Below, piece after piece: positions 54,260-63,300 of a stretch of 64,000 nucleotides of DNA (the first letter of the stretch is position 1; every line of letters starts with the position of its first letter). Below the pieces are notes generated by a model, which was not told the DNA's origin, ran no database searches, and worked only from the letters and a program-made list of their open reading frames with translations. This DNA comes from Rothia mucilaginosa (lineage in GTDB: Bacteria; Actinomycetota; Actinomycetes; Actinomycetales; Micrococcaceae). The stretch lies in the NCBI RefSeq assembly GCF_001061665.1, contig NZ_JVSP01000003.1, positions 20,252-84,251 of the forward strand. Direction: 5' to 3'. A program made the translations under genes and the position numbers.

Positions 54260-54272
54260 CTTTAAAACTTAT

Positions 54273-54307
54273 GGGAGGGGCACGTACGTCATGTACGTGC
54301 CCCTCCC
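54273..54307 (+). terminator. Intrinsic terminator after the flippase gene
   Basis: GGGAGGGGCACGTAC pairs with GTACGTGCCCCTCCC around a 5-nt loop and is followed by GTTTT. Confidence 0.88.
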
Positions 54308-54333
54308 GTTTTCGTTGCGGAGTGGATAGCCGG

Positions 54334-55461
54334 CTAGGGCACCAGCCACTTGCGGACCGGCGGAATCCACCGCAGCAGCCACACCAGAATCAGCGAGGAA
54401 GCCCACACCATCAGAGCGTAGGGAGCCTCCAGCCGGTAATCCACCAGCGGCCAGCCGTAGGCTGCGAGGCCCTGAATAATCAGCAGGTGAATCAGGTACA
54501 CGCCGAAGGTCAGCGCCGACAGCTTACGCAGACCCGTCTGAGCCGCCTGCGGCAGACGATTCAGTGGTAGAGACTTGAAGAACACGAAGACCGCCGAGGC
54601 CCAGAAGATCGTCGGGATGGACAGATACGACATCGCCAGACTCTCAAGGCCGTGGTGGTTCAGGGTCAGGTAGGGGCCGTACAGGATGTGCGTCAGGGAA
54701 CCGGCAACACCCAGCACGTAGATGACGAGACGCCACGGCAGGCTAAAGCTCGTATTCGCCAGCGCATAACCCAGGAAGCAGAAGCCCACGTACCCCACGA
54801 TGGGGGCGGTGAACTCAGGCATAATGTGCGGGTTAATCTTATGCACCGTGGTGGTCGCGATGGGCATGAAAAGCCCCAGCACGGCCATGAGCCACGCCAG
54901 GCGCACCTTCTTCTCACCGGCACCGCGCAGGGCGTAGGAGAAGATGGGGAGCACCAGGTACACGCCGATGAGCGCCTCCAGGTACCAGAGGGTCACGCCC
55001 ACGGTGCTCGGTGCCAACAGCACGGCCAGAATCTCCTCACCCTTTGGCAGGGGAGTATGGGTGAACCAGCTACGCGCGAAGAGGTAAATCTGCCCCCAAA
55101 TCAGCAGGGGAACCAGGATTTTCGTGAAGCGCTTCTTGTAAAAGGTGCCGACGCTCTCCCGCTCGGTGAAGTTGAGGAGGGTGATGCCGGAGGCCATGAA
55201 AAAGAGGGGGACGGCGGCAACCGCGGTACCCGAGAGGATATTCTCGAGAACCCAGCCCGGCGAATCGTAATCCACCCGGTAGTTGAACCGGTTGTGCAGG
55301 GCGACGACGCCGATGATGGCGAGGACGTTAATGCAGTCCAGGTACACCTTTCGCCCGGGCTTGGGGCGATGCGCGGCGGACCCGCGAGCCGGTCGGCCGC
55401 CGGGCTGGGCATCCTCGGAGGGAGAGGACGCCACCTGCGCCGATGCAGGCAGAGAGGACAT
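54334..55461 (-). CDS. Acyltransferase family 3 membrane protein
   Basis: A 375-residue Acyl_transf_3 protein with about ten helices. After a 35-residue disordered N-terminus it has VYLDCINVLAIIGVVALHNRF (with the catalytic-type His), then FFMASGITLL and the KKRFTKILVPLLIWG stretch. Such proteins acetylate or otherwise acylate extracellular polysaccharide. It lies convergent with the flippase gene and next to two further GT2 genes, consistent with modifying the polymer made here. Confidence 0.88.
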   Translation of the reverse strand: MSSLPASAQVASSPSEDAQPGGRPARGSAAHRPKPGRKVYLDCINVLAIIGVVALHNRFNYRVDYDSPGWVLENILSGTAVAAVPLFFMASGITLLNFTERESVGTFYKKRFTKILVPLLIWGQIYLFARSWFTHTPLPKGEEILAVLLAPSTVGVTLWYLEALIGVYLVLPIFSYALRGAGEKKVRLAWLMAVLGLFMPIATTTVHKINPHIMPEFTAPIVGYVGFCFLGYALANTSFSLPWRLVIYVLGVAGSLTHILYGPYLTLNHHGLESLAMSYLSIPTIFWASAVFVFFKSLPLNRLPQAAQTGLRKLSALTFGVYLIHLLIIQGLAAYGWPLVDYRLEAPYALMVWASSLILVWLLRWIPPVRKWLVP

Positions 55462-55521
55462 AGATTTGCTCCAATCTGGGTGAGTGTGATGAGAGAGAAC
55501 CCCGGAGTCGGGGCGTGAAAC

Positions 55522-56517
55522 CTAAATGTTGTAGACCCGCTTGACGTACACGCCGTAGAGAACCCGGTACAGGGCTGTGCTGGTCTTCAGGAGCAGGCCG
55601 GCGGCACCGAAGACCGGGCGTTGGCGGAGGACGAGTAGCGCATCGCGCACCGAGAAACCGCGACGGCACCCGGCGAGGGTTGCCGGAGCTTCCTCACTGC
55701 CCACGATGAGCGCCTGCTGGGCGTTATTCAGGTACGCAAGAACACGGGCGACGGTTAGCGCCTCCTGACCTTCGGGCAGGTGGTACGTGCTCGTGCGCTG
55801 CAGGGATTTCGCGAAGTAGTCGAGCAGGCGGCGGGTCTCGGCCAGGGGAGTGATGCGGCTCCAGGTCAGGCTTCCCGCGTTCACCGCGTAGGCGTAGAGC
55901 GGCTCGTCGATGACGGTCACGCTCTGCGCTCGCAGATAGCAGTCCAGGATGACGCACTCATCCTCGGCGCGGCGAATATCCTCCGGGAAGTAGACGCCCT
56001 CCAGCAGGGAACGCTCAATGAGCTTATCCCACGGGTAGGGGGACAGCTCGTCCTTGAGCAGCGCGAAGGCCGCCTGCTGCCCGGTCAGGGTGCCGGGGGC
56101 ACCCTTCAGGCGCTGCGTGGTCGTGCCGTCGGTTGCCACCATGGTGTGAGCGCAATTGACCACCTGCGCGCCCGTGCGCTCCGCGTGGTGGTGCAGCCGC
56201 TCCAGGAAGGTGGGGTAGAGCGTGTCGTCGGAGTCGAGGAACGCCACCCATGCGCCGCGCGCCGCATCCAGGCCCTGATTGCGCACCGCGGAGGGGCCCC
56301 GGTTCTCGGGGTTGTCGAACACGCGCACGCGTTCGTCCGCGTTCCGCTGTAGGTAGTCCGCAATCAGCTGCGCCGAATCGTCCGGGGAGCCGTCAATCAT
56401 GACCAGCAGTTCAAAGTCGGGGTCGGTTTGCGCCAGCACCGACTCAATCGCCGCGACCACGGTGGAGGCGGTGTTGTAGACCGGCATGATAATGCTCGTG
56501 CGAGGGGTGGAAGACAT
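55522..56517 (-). CDS. Family 2 glycosyltransferase, paralogue A
   Basis: A 331-residue GT2 starting MSSTPRTSIIMPVYNTASTV. It has LLVMIDGSPDDS and the DxD motif FLDSDDTLYP, with a C-terminal membrane-associated region ending YRVLYGVYVKRVYNI. The ATG at 56517 matches the start of the neighbouring paralogue; the ATG at 56523 is an alternative and a longer in-frame extension was rejected. It is the second of a tandem pair transcribed leftward. The products would add sugars to the surface polymer. Confidence 0.88.
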   Translation of the reverse strand: MSSTPRTSIIMPVYNTASTVVAAIESVLAQTDPDFELLVMIDGSPDDSAQLIADYLQRNADERVRVFDNPENRGPSAVRNQGLDAARGAWVAFLDSDDTLYPTFLERLHHHAERTGAQVVNCAHTMVATDGTTTQRLKGAPGTLTGQQAAFALLKDELSPYPWDKLIERSLLEGVYFPEDIRRAEDECVILDCYLRAQSVTVIDEPLYAYAVNAGSLTWSRITPLAETRRLLDYFAKSLQRTSTYHLPEGQEALTVARVLAYLNNAQQALIVGSEEAPATLAGCRRGFSVRDALLVLRQRPVFGAAGLLLKTSTALYRVLYGVYVKRVYNI

Positions 56518-56549
56518 GTGCATAAAACCTTGGGGGAGTTGCGGAGGAC

Positions 56550-57536
56550 TTACATGCCGTAGGCGCGTCGAACGTACACGCCGTACAGGGTGCGGTACAG
56601 GGCGGGGGAGAGCTTCAACAGCAGGCTCGCCGCACCCATCACGGGGCTCGAAAGCAGGGCCTGGCCGACCCATTCCCACCTAATCTGGCGGCGACATTCA
56701 CGAATTACCGCGGCGGAGTCGGCGCTATCGCTCATGAGCGCCTGCTGGGCGTTGTTGAGGTAGGTGACGGCCGAGGAGGTGTTGAGGGCGCGGCGTCCCT
56801 CCTTCGTGGAGAGCAGCTCGGCACCGGCCTGGCGCATGTAGCGGGTGTGGCGAATACTTTCCTCCACCGGGGTGACGCGGCCCCAGGTCAGGCCTTCGGC
56901 ACCCATGTAGTACACGTAGAGGCAATCCGGAATCACCTCGAGAGCTTTGGCATGCATGAGGCACTGGAAGACGGCGAGGGCGTCCTCCGCGCGGTGAATA
57001 TCGGTCGCGAAGCGCACCGACGAGAAGAGCGAGGCGCGGAAAATCTTGTCGGGTGTGAAACCCGTGAAACGGTCCTGCAGGTAGTTGATTGCAATATCGC
57101 GGCCCGTGTAGGTGCCGGGGGAGTTCTGCGGGCGGTTCAGGGTGGAGCCATCCGCCCGGTGGATGGTGTGACCGCAGGTTGCCACATCCGCGCCGGTACG
57201 CGCCGCCGCAGCGTGCAGGCGTTCCAGGAACTCGGGACGGTATGTGTCGTCGGAGTCGATGAAGGCAATCCACTCGCCGCGAGCCTCGTCCAGGCCCTGG
57301 TTACGTGCTGCGGAAACGCCGACGTTCCGTTCGTTGTCGAACAGGCGGATGCGGGGATCGGGGTTGCCCTCCAGGAACTCGCGAATTACCCGGGAGGAGC
57401 GATCCGGGGAGCCGTCAATCACCACCAGCAGCTCAAAGTCGGGGTCGGTCTGCGCCAGAACGGATTCAATTGCGGCGACAACGCTATCAGCCGTGTTGTA
57501 GACCGGCATGATGATGCTGGTGCGCGGTGATGACAT
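56550..57536 (-). CDS. Family 2 glycosyltransferase, paralogue B
   Basis: A 328-residue GT2, a paralogue of the following gene. The first 45 residues are nearly identical (SIIMPVYNTADSVVAAIESV, then QTDPDFELLVVIDGSPD). FIDSDDTYRPEF provides the DxD motif, and the C-terminal LLLKLSPALYRTLYGVYVRR is shared. The middle acceptor-binding part has diverged, so the sugar linkage made probably differs. The ATG at 57536 follows AAGGGG. It is separated from paralogue A by 32 bp. Confidence 0.88.
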   Translation of the reverse strand: MSSPRTSIIMPVYNTADSVVAAIESVLAQTDPDFELLVVIDGSPDRSSRVIREFLEGNPDPRIRLFDNERNVGVSAARNQGLDEARGEWIAFIDSDDTYRPEFLERLHAAAARTGADVATCGHTIHRADGSTLNRPQNSPGTYTGRDIAINYLQDRFTGFTPDKIFRASLFSSVRFATDIHRAEDALAVFQCLMHAKALEVIPDCLYVYYMGAEGLTWGRVTPVEESIRHTRYMRQAGAELLSTKEGRRALNTSSAVTYLNNAQQALMSDSADSAAVIRECRRQIRWEWVGQALLSSPVMGAASLLLKLSPALYRTLYGVYVRRAYGM

Positions 57537-57761
57537 GGTACCCCTTTGGAGCATTGATGACGGAATTACATATAGATACATCATACGGGGGCTAGGAGCA
57601 TCTGACCCCTATTCCAGCTTCACACTCTCTTCATACTCTGGGAACTTAGGTAACCCTATGGAAAACGCATGGGGTGCTTCCTACACTGGAAGGGCAGATT
57701 AATGACCGAGGGGTTGCCCACCCCGCACCACCCGCCAGGTGTACCACCGAAGGAGCCGCGC

Positions 57762-59054
57762 ATGAGCCGACGCACCGACGCGCCCGCCCGATCACCACGA
57801 CGAGCTGCCCTCGCCAGCTGGATAGGCTCCGCCCTCGAATACTACGACTTCGCCGTCTACGGCACCGCCGCCGCAATCGTGCTCAACCGCATCTTTTTCT
57901 CCGAGGACACCGCCGCCATCGGCATCCTCAAGTCCATGGTCGTTGTGGGTGTTGCCTACGTCGTGCGTCCCTTCGGCGCCATGATCGTCGGCCCCCTCGG
58001 TGACCGTTACGGCCGCCGATTCGTCCTGATGCTCACGCTCTTCCTGATGGGTAGCGCGACCTTTGCCATCGGCTGCCTGCCGACCTATAGCCAGGCGGGT
58101 ATTCTTGCACCCATCCTACTGGTGGCCTGCCGTATGCTTCAGGGCCTTTCCGCCGCCGGCGAGCAGGCAAGCTCCATCTCCATTTCTTTGGAGCACGCCC
58201 ACGAGCACCAGCGCGCCTTCACCACCAGCTGGACCCTGCAGGGCACCCAGTTCGGATCTCTGCTGGCGACCGCTGTGTTCATCCCCTTCGCGGCCCTGCC
58301 GGATGAGCACCTGCTCACCTGGGGCTGGCGCGTGCCCTTCTGGCTCTCCGCATTCGTGGTGGTGACCGCCTGGTTGATTCGCCGCACTCTCTCCGAGCCG
58401 CCCGCCTACCTGCAGCGCGAGAAGCTCACCGAGTCCCCGCTCGTGCTGGTCTTCAAGCACCACAAGCGCGCCGTGCTCACCATTGCCGTGTGCGCCATGG
58501 TCAACACTGTGAACATGGTCTTCACGACTTTCGCGCTGTCCTTCGCCACCAAGGGTTACGGCCTCGACCGAAGCACCATGCTGCTGGTGCCGGTCGCCTC
58601 GAATACTCTCGGTCTGGTTGCGATTCCGCTCGCCGCCATGCTGGCCGATAGGATTGGCCGCAAGCCCGTGTTCATTACCGGTGCGGTGGCCTCTTCCCTG
58701 GTGATGTTCCCGTACCTCGGCGCGATTACCGAGGGTAACTGGGTGGGCATCTTTGTCTACGGCGTACTCATGCACGGCGCGCTCTACTCCATGGCGAACG
58801 GCGTGTGGCCCTCCTTCTACGCAGAAATGTTCCCGACCCGCGTGCGCGTGACCGGCCTGGCGCTCGGAACCCAGATTGGCTTCGCAATTTCTGGAGGCGT
58901 TGCCCCCGCCGTGGCGACGAGCCTCGCCGGCGCCGACCTGCATAACGCGGTGCTGCCCGCCGCGTTCACGGTCGCCATGTGCGTGCTCGTGGCGCTGGGC
59001 GCACTCACCGCTCGCGAGGGCTACAAGAAGTCCCTGGCCGAGCTGGATGCATAG
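57762..59054 (+). CDS. MFS transporter of the metabolite:H+ symporter (MHS) family
   Basis: A 430-residue 12-helix carrier. The N-terminus has SWIGSALEYYDFAVYGTAA, the MHS hallmark, then GPLGDRYGRRFVL between helices 2 and 3 and ADRIGRKPVF in the second half. MHS members import shikimate, proline/betaine, citrate or ketoglutarate. The convergent neighbour is a quinate/shikimate dehydrogenase, making a shikimate or quinate importer the best guess. The ATG at 57762 has GAAGGAG upstream; an ATG at 57702 is an alternative. Confidence 0.88.
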   Translation: MSRRTDAPARSPRRAALASWIGSALEYYDFAVYGTAAAIVLNRIFFSEDTAAIGILKSMVVVGVAYVVRPFGAMIVGPLGDRYGRRFVLMLTLFLMGSATFAIGCLPTYSQAGILAPILLVACRMLQGLSAAGEQASSISISLEHAHEHQRAFTTSWTLQGTQFGSLLATAVFIPFAALPDEHLLTWGWRVPFWLSAFVVVTAWLIRRTLSEPPAYLQREKLTESPLVLVFKHHKRAVLTIAVCAMVNTVNMVFTTFALSFATKGYGLDRSTMLLVPVASNTLGLVAIPLAAMLADRIGRKPVFITGAVASSLVMFPYLGAITEGNWVGIFVYGVLMHGALYSMANGVWPSFYAEMFPTRVRVTGLALGTQIGFAISGGVAPAVATSLAGADLHNAVLPAAFTVAMCVLVALGALTAREGYKKSLAELDA

Positions 59055-59083
59055 CCCACGCAATATATTCTGTATATAGAATA

Positions 59084-59129
59084 AATACGGGTGGGGCTGG
59101 ATAGTTAGCTATCCAACCCCACCCGTATT
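59084..59129. terminator. Bidirectional terminator between the MHS transporter and dehydrogenase
   Basis: AATACGGGTGGGG pairs with CCCCACCCGTATT, with an inner TGGATAG/CTATCCA stem. Convergent genes share it. Confidence 0.88.
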
Positions 59130-59144
59130 CTATGTTCTGGCGTT

Positions 59145-60068
59145 TCAGGCGTTAGTTACCCCCTGCTGGGCCGCAATCAGCGCCTCAAAATGCGCCGCCA
59201 TATGCTCGGCGTTCGGTTCTAGTCCGGTGAAGAGGCGGAATGCATCCACCGCCTGGCCCACCGCCATGTAGCCACCCGTCAGCACCTCGCAACCGGCGGC
59301 CCGCGCCGCGCGCACCAGCTGCGTCTCTTGCGGCAGGTAGATGACGTCCGCGACCCACAGGCCTTCACGCAGCACCCCGGCGCTCAATGCCGACTCGCTC
59401 AGCGGCATGCCCGGATGCACGTGCATACCCACCGGGGTTGCGTTCACCAAACCCTGAGCCTCCAGTAGAGCCTCAATGAGGAGCGTATCGTCGGTCAGCA
59501 CCTCGATCCGAGTCTGCGGGAAGAGCCCGCCCAGCTGCTCCGCAAGCCCCTGAGCCTTCGCCGCGTCACGCTCGAAGAGGCTCAGGCGGCGCACCCCCAG
59601 GCGGCACAGGGCGTACGCCGTGGCGCTACCGGCACCGCCGGCACCCAACTGCACCACGTGCTCCAGGCGCGCCGGATCCTCCGCCACCTGCGGTAGGCCG
59701 CGCTTCAGCCCCGCAATGAATCCCGAATAGTCCGTGTTGTCCCCGTAGAACGTACCGTCCTCGCGAATCACCACGCAATTGACCGCGCCCAGGGCGCGCG
59801 CCGCATCCGAAAGTTCGTGCAGGTGCTCCATGACGGACTGCTTGCACGGGTGCGTGATGTTGAAGGCGTTAAAGCCCAGAAGGGCCGCCGCATCCAGAAG
59901 CGCCGGTGCGGATGCGCCGTCCAGGTTCAGAGCGTCCAGGTCGACGGGGCGGTACAGGTAGCGCACCCCGTGCGCGTCGGCCTCGGCCTCGTGCATGGGC
60001 GGGGTGAGGGAAGAGGTGATGCCATCGCCGATGAGGCCCACCAGGAAAGATTCAGTACGCAAACTCAT
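59145..60068 (-). CDS. Quinate/shikimate dehydrogenase (AroE superfamily)
   Basis: A 307-residue oxidoreductase. GLIGDGITSSLTPPMHEAEA is the substrate-domain start seen in C. glutamicum QsuD-type enzymes. FNITHPCKQSV holds the catalytic Lys, GAVNCVVIRED and DNTDYSGF follow, and the NAD motif is LGAGGAGSAT. It oxidises quinate or shikimate, or serves as the biosynthetic AroE. Its convergent partner is an MHS transporter, favouring a catabolic role. One of two AroE-type genes in the window. Divergent from the glutamate dehydrogenase gene. Confidence 0.87.
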   Translation of the reverse strand: MSLRTESFLVGLIGDGITSSLTPPMHEAEADAHGVRYLYRPVDLDALNLDGASAPALLDAAALLGFNAFNITHPCKQSVMEHLHELSDAARALGAVNCVVIREDGTFYGDNTDYSGFIAGLKRGLPQVAEDPARLEHVVQLGAGGAGSATAYALCRLGVRRLSLFERDAAKAQGLAEQLGGLFPQTRIEVLTDDTLLIEALLEAQGLVNATPVGMHVHPGMPLSESALSAGVLREGLWVADVIYLPQETQLVRAARAAGCEVLTGGYMAVGQAVDAFRLFTGLEPNAEHMAAHFEALIAAQQGVTNA

Positions 60069-60386
60069 GGTTTCACTCTACGGGTCGGCGCCGGGGGAGG
60101 GGAACCGGGGGCCGGACAATTTCACGGGTAACCCCGCCGAACAAATTCAACGGGTAACCCCGTCGAGCCGCCCCGCCGAACCGTCGGGCGAGGGGGCAGA
60201 GGTGCGGAGCGAGTATTTTTCGATAAGATTTTGGGCCCGTCGAGCGAATATGGCGAATATATCTGACATCTTCACCGTAAGGGTATAAGCTGGATATAAC
60301 CCATTTGGGTGGTGCCGTCCGCGCGACCCGCGTGGAGTTGCACAGACACCGTCACAGTGAAGTGATACCTACCTTCGGAGGATAGA
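60069..60386. other. Divergent promoter region of dehydrogenase and GDH genes
   Basis: No gene in 318 bases. CGGGTAACCCCG occurs twice in direct orientation (60125-60136 and 60151-60162, 26 bp apart); its GGGT-A-ACCC core is palindromic, so it looks like a tandem operator. An AT-rich promoter zone near 60270-60305 precedes GDH. Confidence 0.55.
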
Positions 60387-63300
60387 TTGTCAACGACTGA
60401 CAAGGCTATGGCACGCTTCGCTGGCGCCGATGCATGGATCGAGCAGTATTTTCTGAACAGTCCTGACGATGAGCGTGAAGAATTCACCTCGGCAGAATTA
60501 GAGGATTTGGCTCGCACCCATCGTGCGCTAGCTGAAATCCGCGCCCCTAAGACGCCCGTCGTTGCCGCGCGCAATGATGACTACAACACCACGCTGTACG
60601 TCGCCACGGACGACATGCCCCATATCGTAAGCTCCCTGACCGCCTATCTTTCGGCGCATTTCGGCGGATTCCTCGCGATTTTCCACCCCATCTTCCTTGC
60701 CGAACGCGATACGGATGGCAAGCTCATCAGCCTGCGCGGCACCGGCACCCGAGCCAACCTGGCCAGCGGCGACACCGCCGCCGTTGGTATGCCCTCTCTG
60801 CAGCTTTCCGAGGGCGCTCCCGAGGGGTCCACGGTCACCATTGAATCCTGGATTGCGATTCGTCTGACCCGCTACCTGAACGAAGACGACCTGCGCCTGC
60901 TGGAGCACGATGTGCGTCGCGTGCTCGCCGATGTGCGCGCCTGCTACACCGACCTGGAGGGCATGGTCACCGCGGTCTTTGATATCTCCCAGGCCATGTA
61001 CGAGCTGCGCGGCGCCACTCTCGGCCACGGCGAGGAATCCTACGCCGCCAACCCGCGCGGTGTGGAGCCCGCCTCCCGCGTGGAGGTGGCACAGGACTTC
61101 CTGCGCTGGCTCACCCGAGGCAACTTCGTGTTCATGGGCGTTAAGGAGCGCGTGCTTGACGGCACCTCCGGCGCTATCGCCCTGGTGGACCGCCCCGGTT
61201 CGGCGCTCGGCATCCTGCGTTCGACCGAGGGCAAGAGCCGCATCCCGCTTTCCGGCGACACCCTGGACCGAGCTCTCTTCCCCCGCCCCGTGTACATCAC
61301 GAAGGCTAACTCCCGTTCCACGGTGGCCCGCAACGACTACCTGGACTACATTGGTGTGCGCCGCTTCGATATGAGCGGCCGCGTCATCGGTGAGTACGTG
61401 ATTCTGGGCCTGTTTACCCGGCAGGCCTACTCGCTACCCGCCATCGAGACTCCCCTGGTGCGTGAGCGAATCGCCATGGTGCGCCGCCGCCTGGGTTACC
61501 ACCCCGGTTCCTACTCTGATAAGGCCCTGCTCGGGGCGCTGGAAGATTACCCGCGCCTGGAGCTGCTGCAGGCCTCGGTCAACGAGCTGACCGAGACGTT
61601 CAGCGGCATCATGGGCCTGGAGGAGCGCCGCAAGACCCGTCTCTTCCTGCGCGCGGATCGATTTAATCGGTTCATTACCGCCGTGGTGTACCTGCCCCGC
61701 GATCACTACAACACTGACGTGCGGTACCGCATCGAGCGGGTGTTCCGACAGGAATTTGATTTGAGTGCCATCGACTACGAGGTGTACCTGTCCTCCTCGT
61801 CGCTGGCCCGCCTATTCTTCCGTATTCGGCTCACCAACCCCAACGATGTGCCGACCACGGATTATCAAGCTCTCGAAAAGCAGATGCAGCAGGTCACTCG
61901 CTCCTGGGTGGAATCCACCGCAGCTGCCATTGAGGCATGGAAACCCGGTGCGGAAGGCCGCCGACTCGCGTCAGCCTGGGCCGACGCAAGCAGCGCAGCT
62001 TACCGAGCCGATTACACAGTAGAACAAGCAATCGAGGATATCGTGATTCTTGAATCTCTCTCGGGCAAGAAGCCCGCCGCAATCAAGGTTGAAGCCGGCG
62101 AAGCCAACACTACCCGACTGAAGACCTACCTGTCCGCACCTCACACTCTCACCGAGCTCCTGCCGGTGATGCAGAACATGGGCCTGGTCGTTGTGGATCA
62201 GAAGCCCTACGAGTTCAAGCCTGAGGACGGCGAAGAGTACGGCTACCTCTACGACTTCGGGGTCGAGTTCCCCGAGGGCGTGGACCCCAACGCCGTCGCA
62301 TCCCTCTACGAGGATGCCCTGAACGCCTACCTGCTCGGTGAGCGCGAGTCCGATACTCTGGACCGCCTGATTCTCTCCGAGGGCCTCACCTGGCAGGATG
62401 TACGCCTGTTCCGCGCCCTGAACCACTACCTGATTCAGCTGGGCCTGGGCTACACCCCCTCGTTCATGTCGAACACCCTGCTCGCCAACCCCGGCATCAC
62501 CAAGCACCTGGTGGAGTTCTTCAACGTCAGCTTCGACCCGAACAACGGCCTGAACGACGAGCAGCGCAACGCACGCCGCGAAGAGATTGAGGTGGCCCTG
62601 GTTGAGGAACTGAACAAGATTCCCACCCTGGACGCCGACCGCTACCTGCGCTCCCTGAGCAAGGTTATTCGCGCCATCCTGCGCACCAACGCCTACCTGG
62701 GCCGCGAGGCATTCGCCATCAAGGTTGCACCGCAGCAGATTGACTTCGCACCCCTGCCCCGCCCCAAGTTCGAGATTTTCGTCTACTCCCCGCGCGTCGA
62801 GGGTGTCCACCTGCGCTTCGGCGACGTCGCACGAGGCGGTCTGCGCTGGTCCGACCGCCGCGACGACTTCCGCACCGAGGTTCTGGGCCTGGTCAAGGCT
62901 CAGATGGTGAAGAACGCTGTCATCATCCCCACCGGCGCAAAGGGCGGTTTCTACCCCAAGCAGCTGCCCGACCCCGCCGTGGATCGCGACGCCTGGATCA
63001 CCGAGGGCCGCGAGTCCTACAAGGTCTTCATCCGCTCCCTGCTGGATGTCACCGATAACCTTGAGGTTGGCACCGACGGCTCCGAGACCGTCGTTCGCCC
63101 CGAGGGCGTCATCGCACGCGACGAGAACGACTACTACCTGGTGGTCGCAGCGGACAAGGGTACCGCCGCATTCTCCGACACCGCGAACGCTATCAGCCTC
63201 GAGCGCGGCTTCTGGCTGGGCGACGCCTTCGCATCCGGCGGCTCCGTCGGTTACGACCACAAGGCAATGGGCATCACCGCACGCGGTGCCTGGGAGTCCG

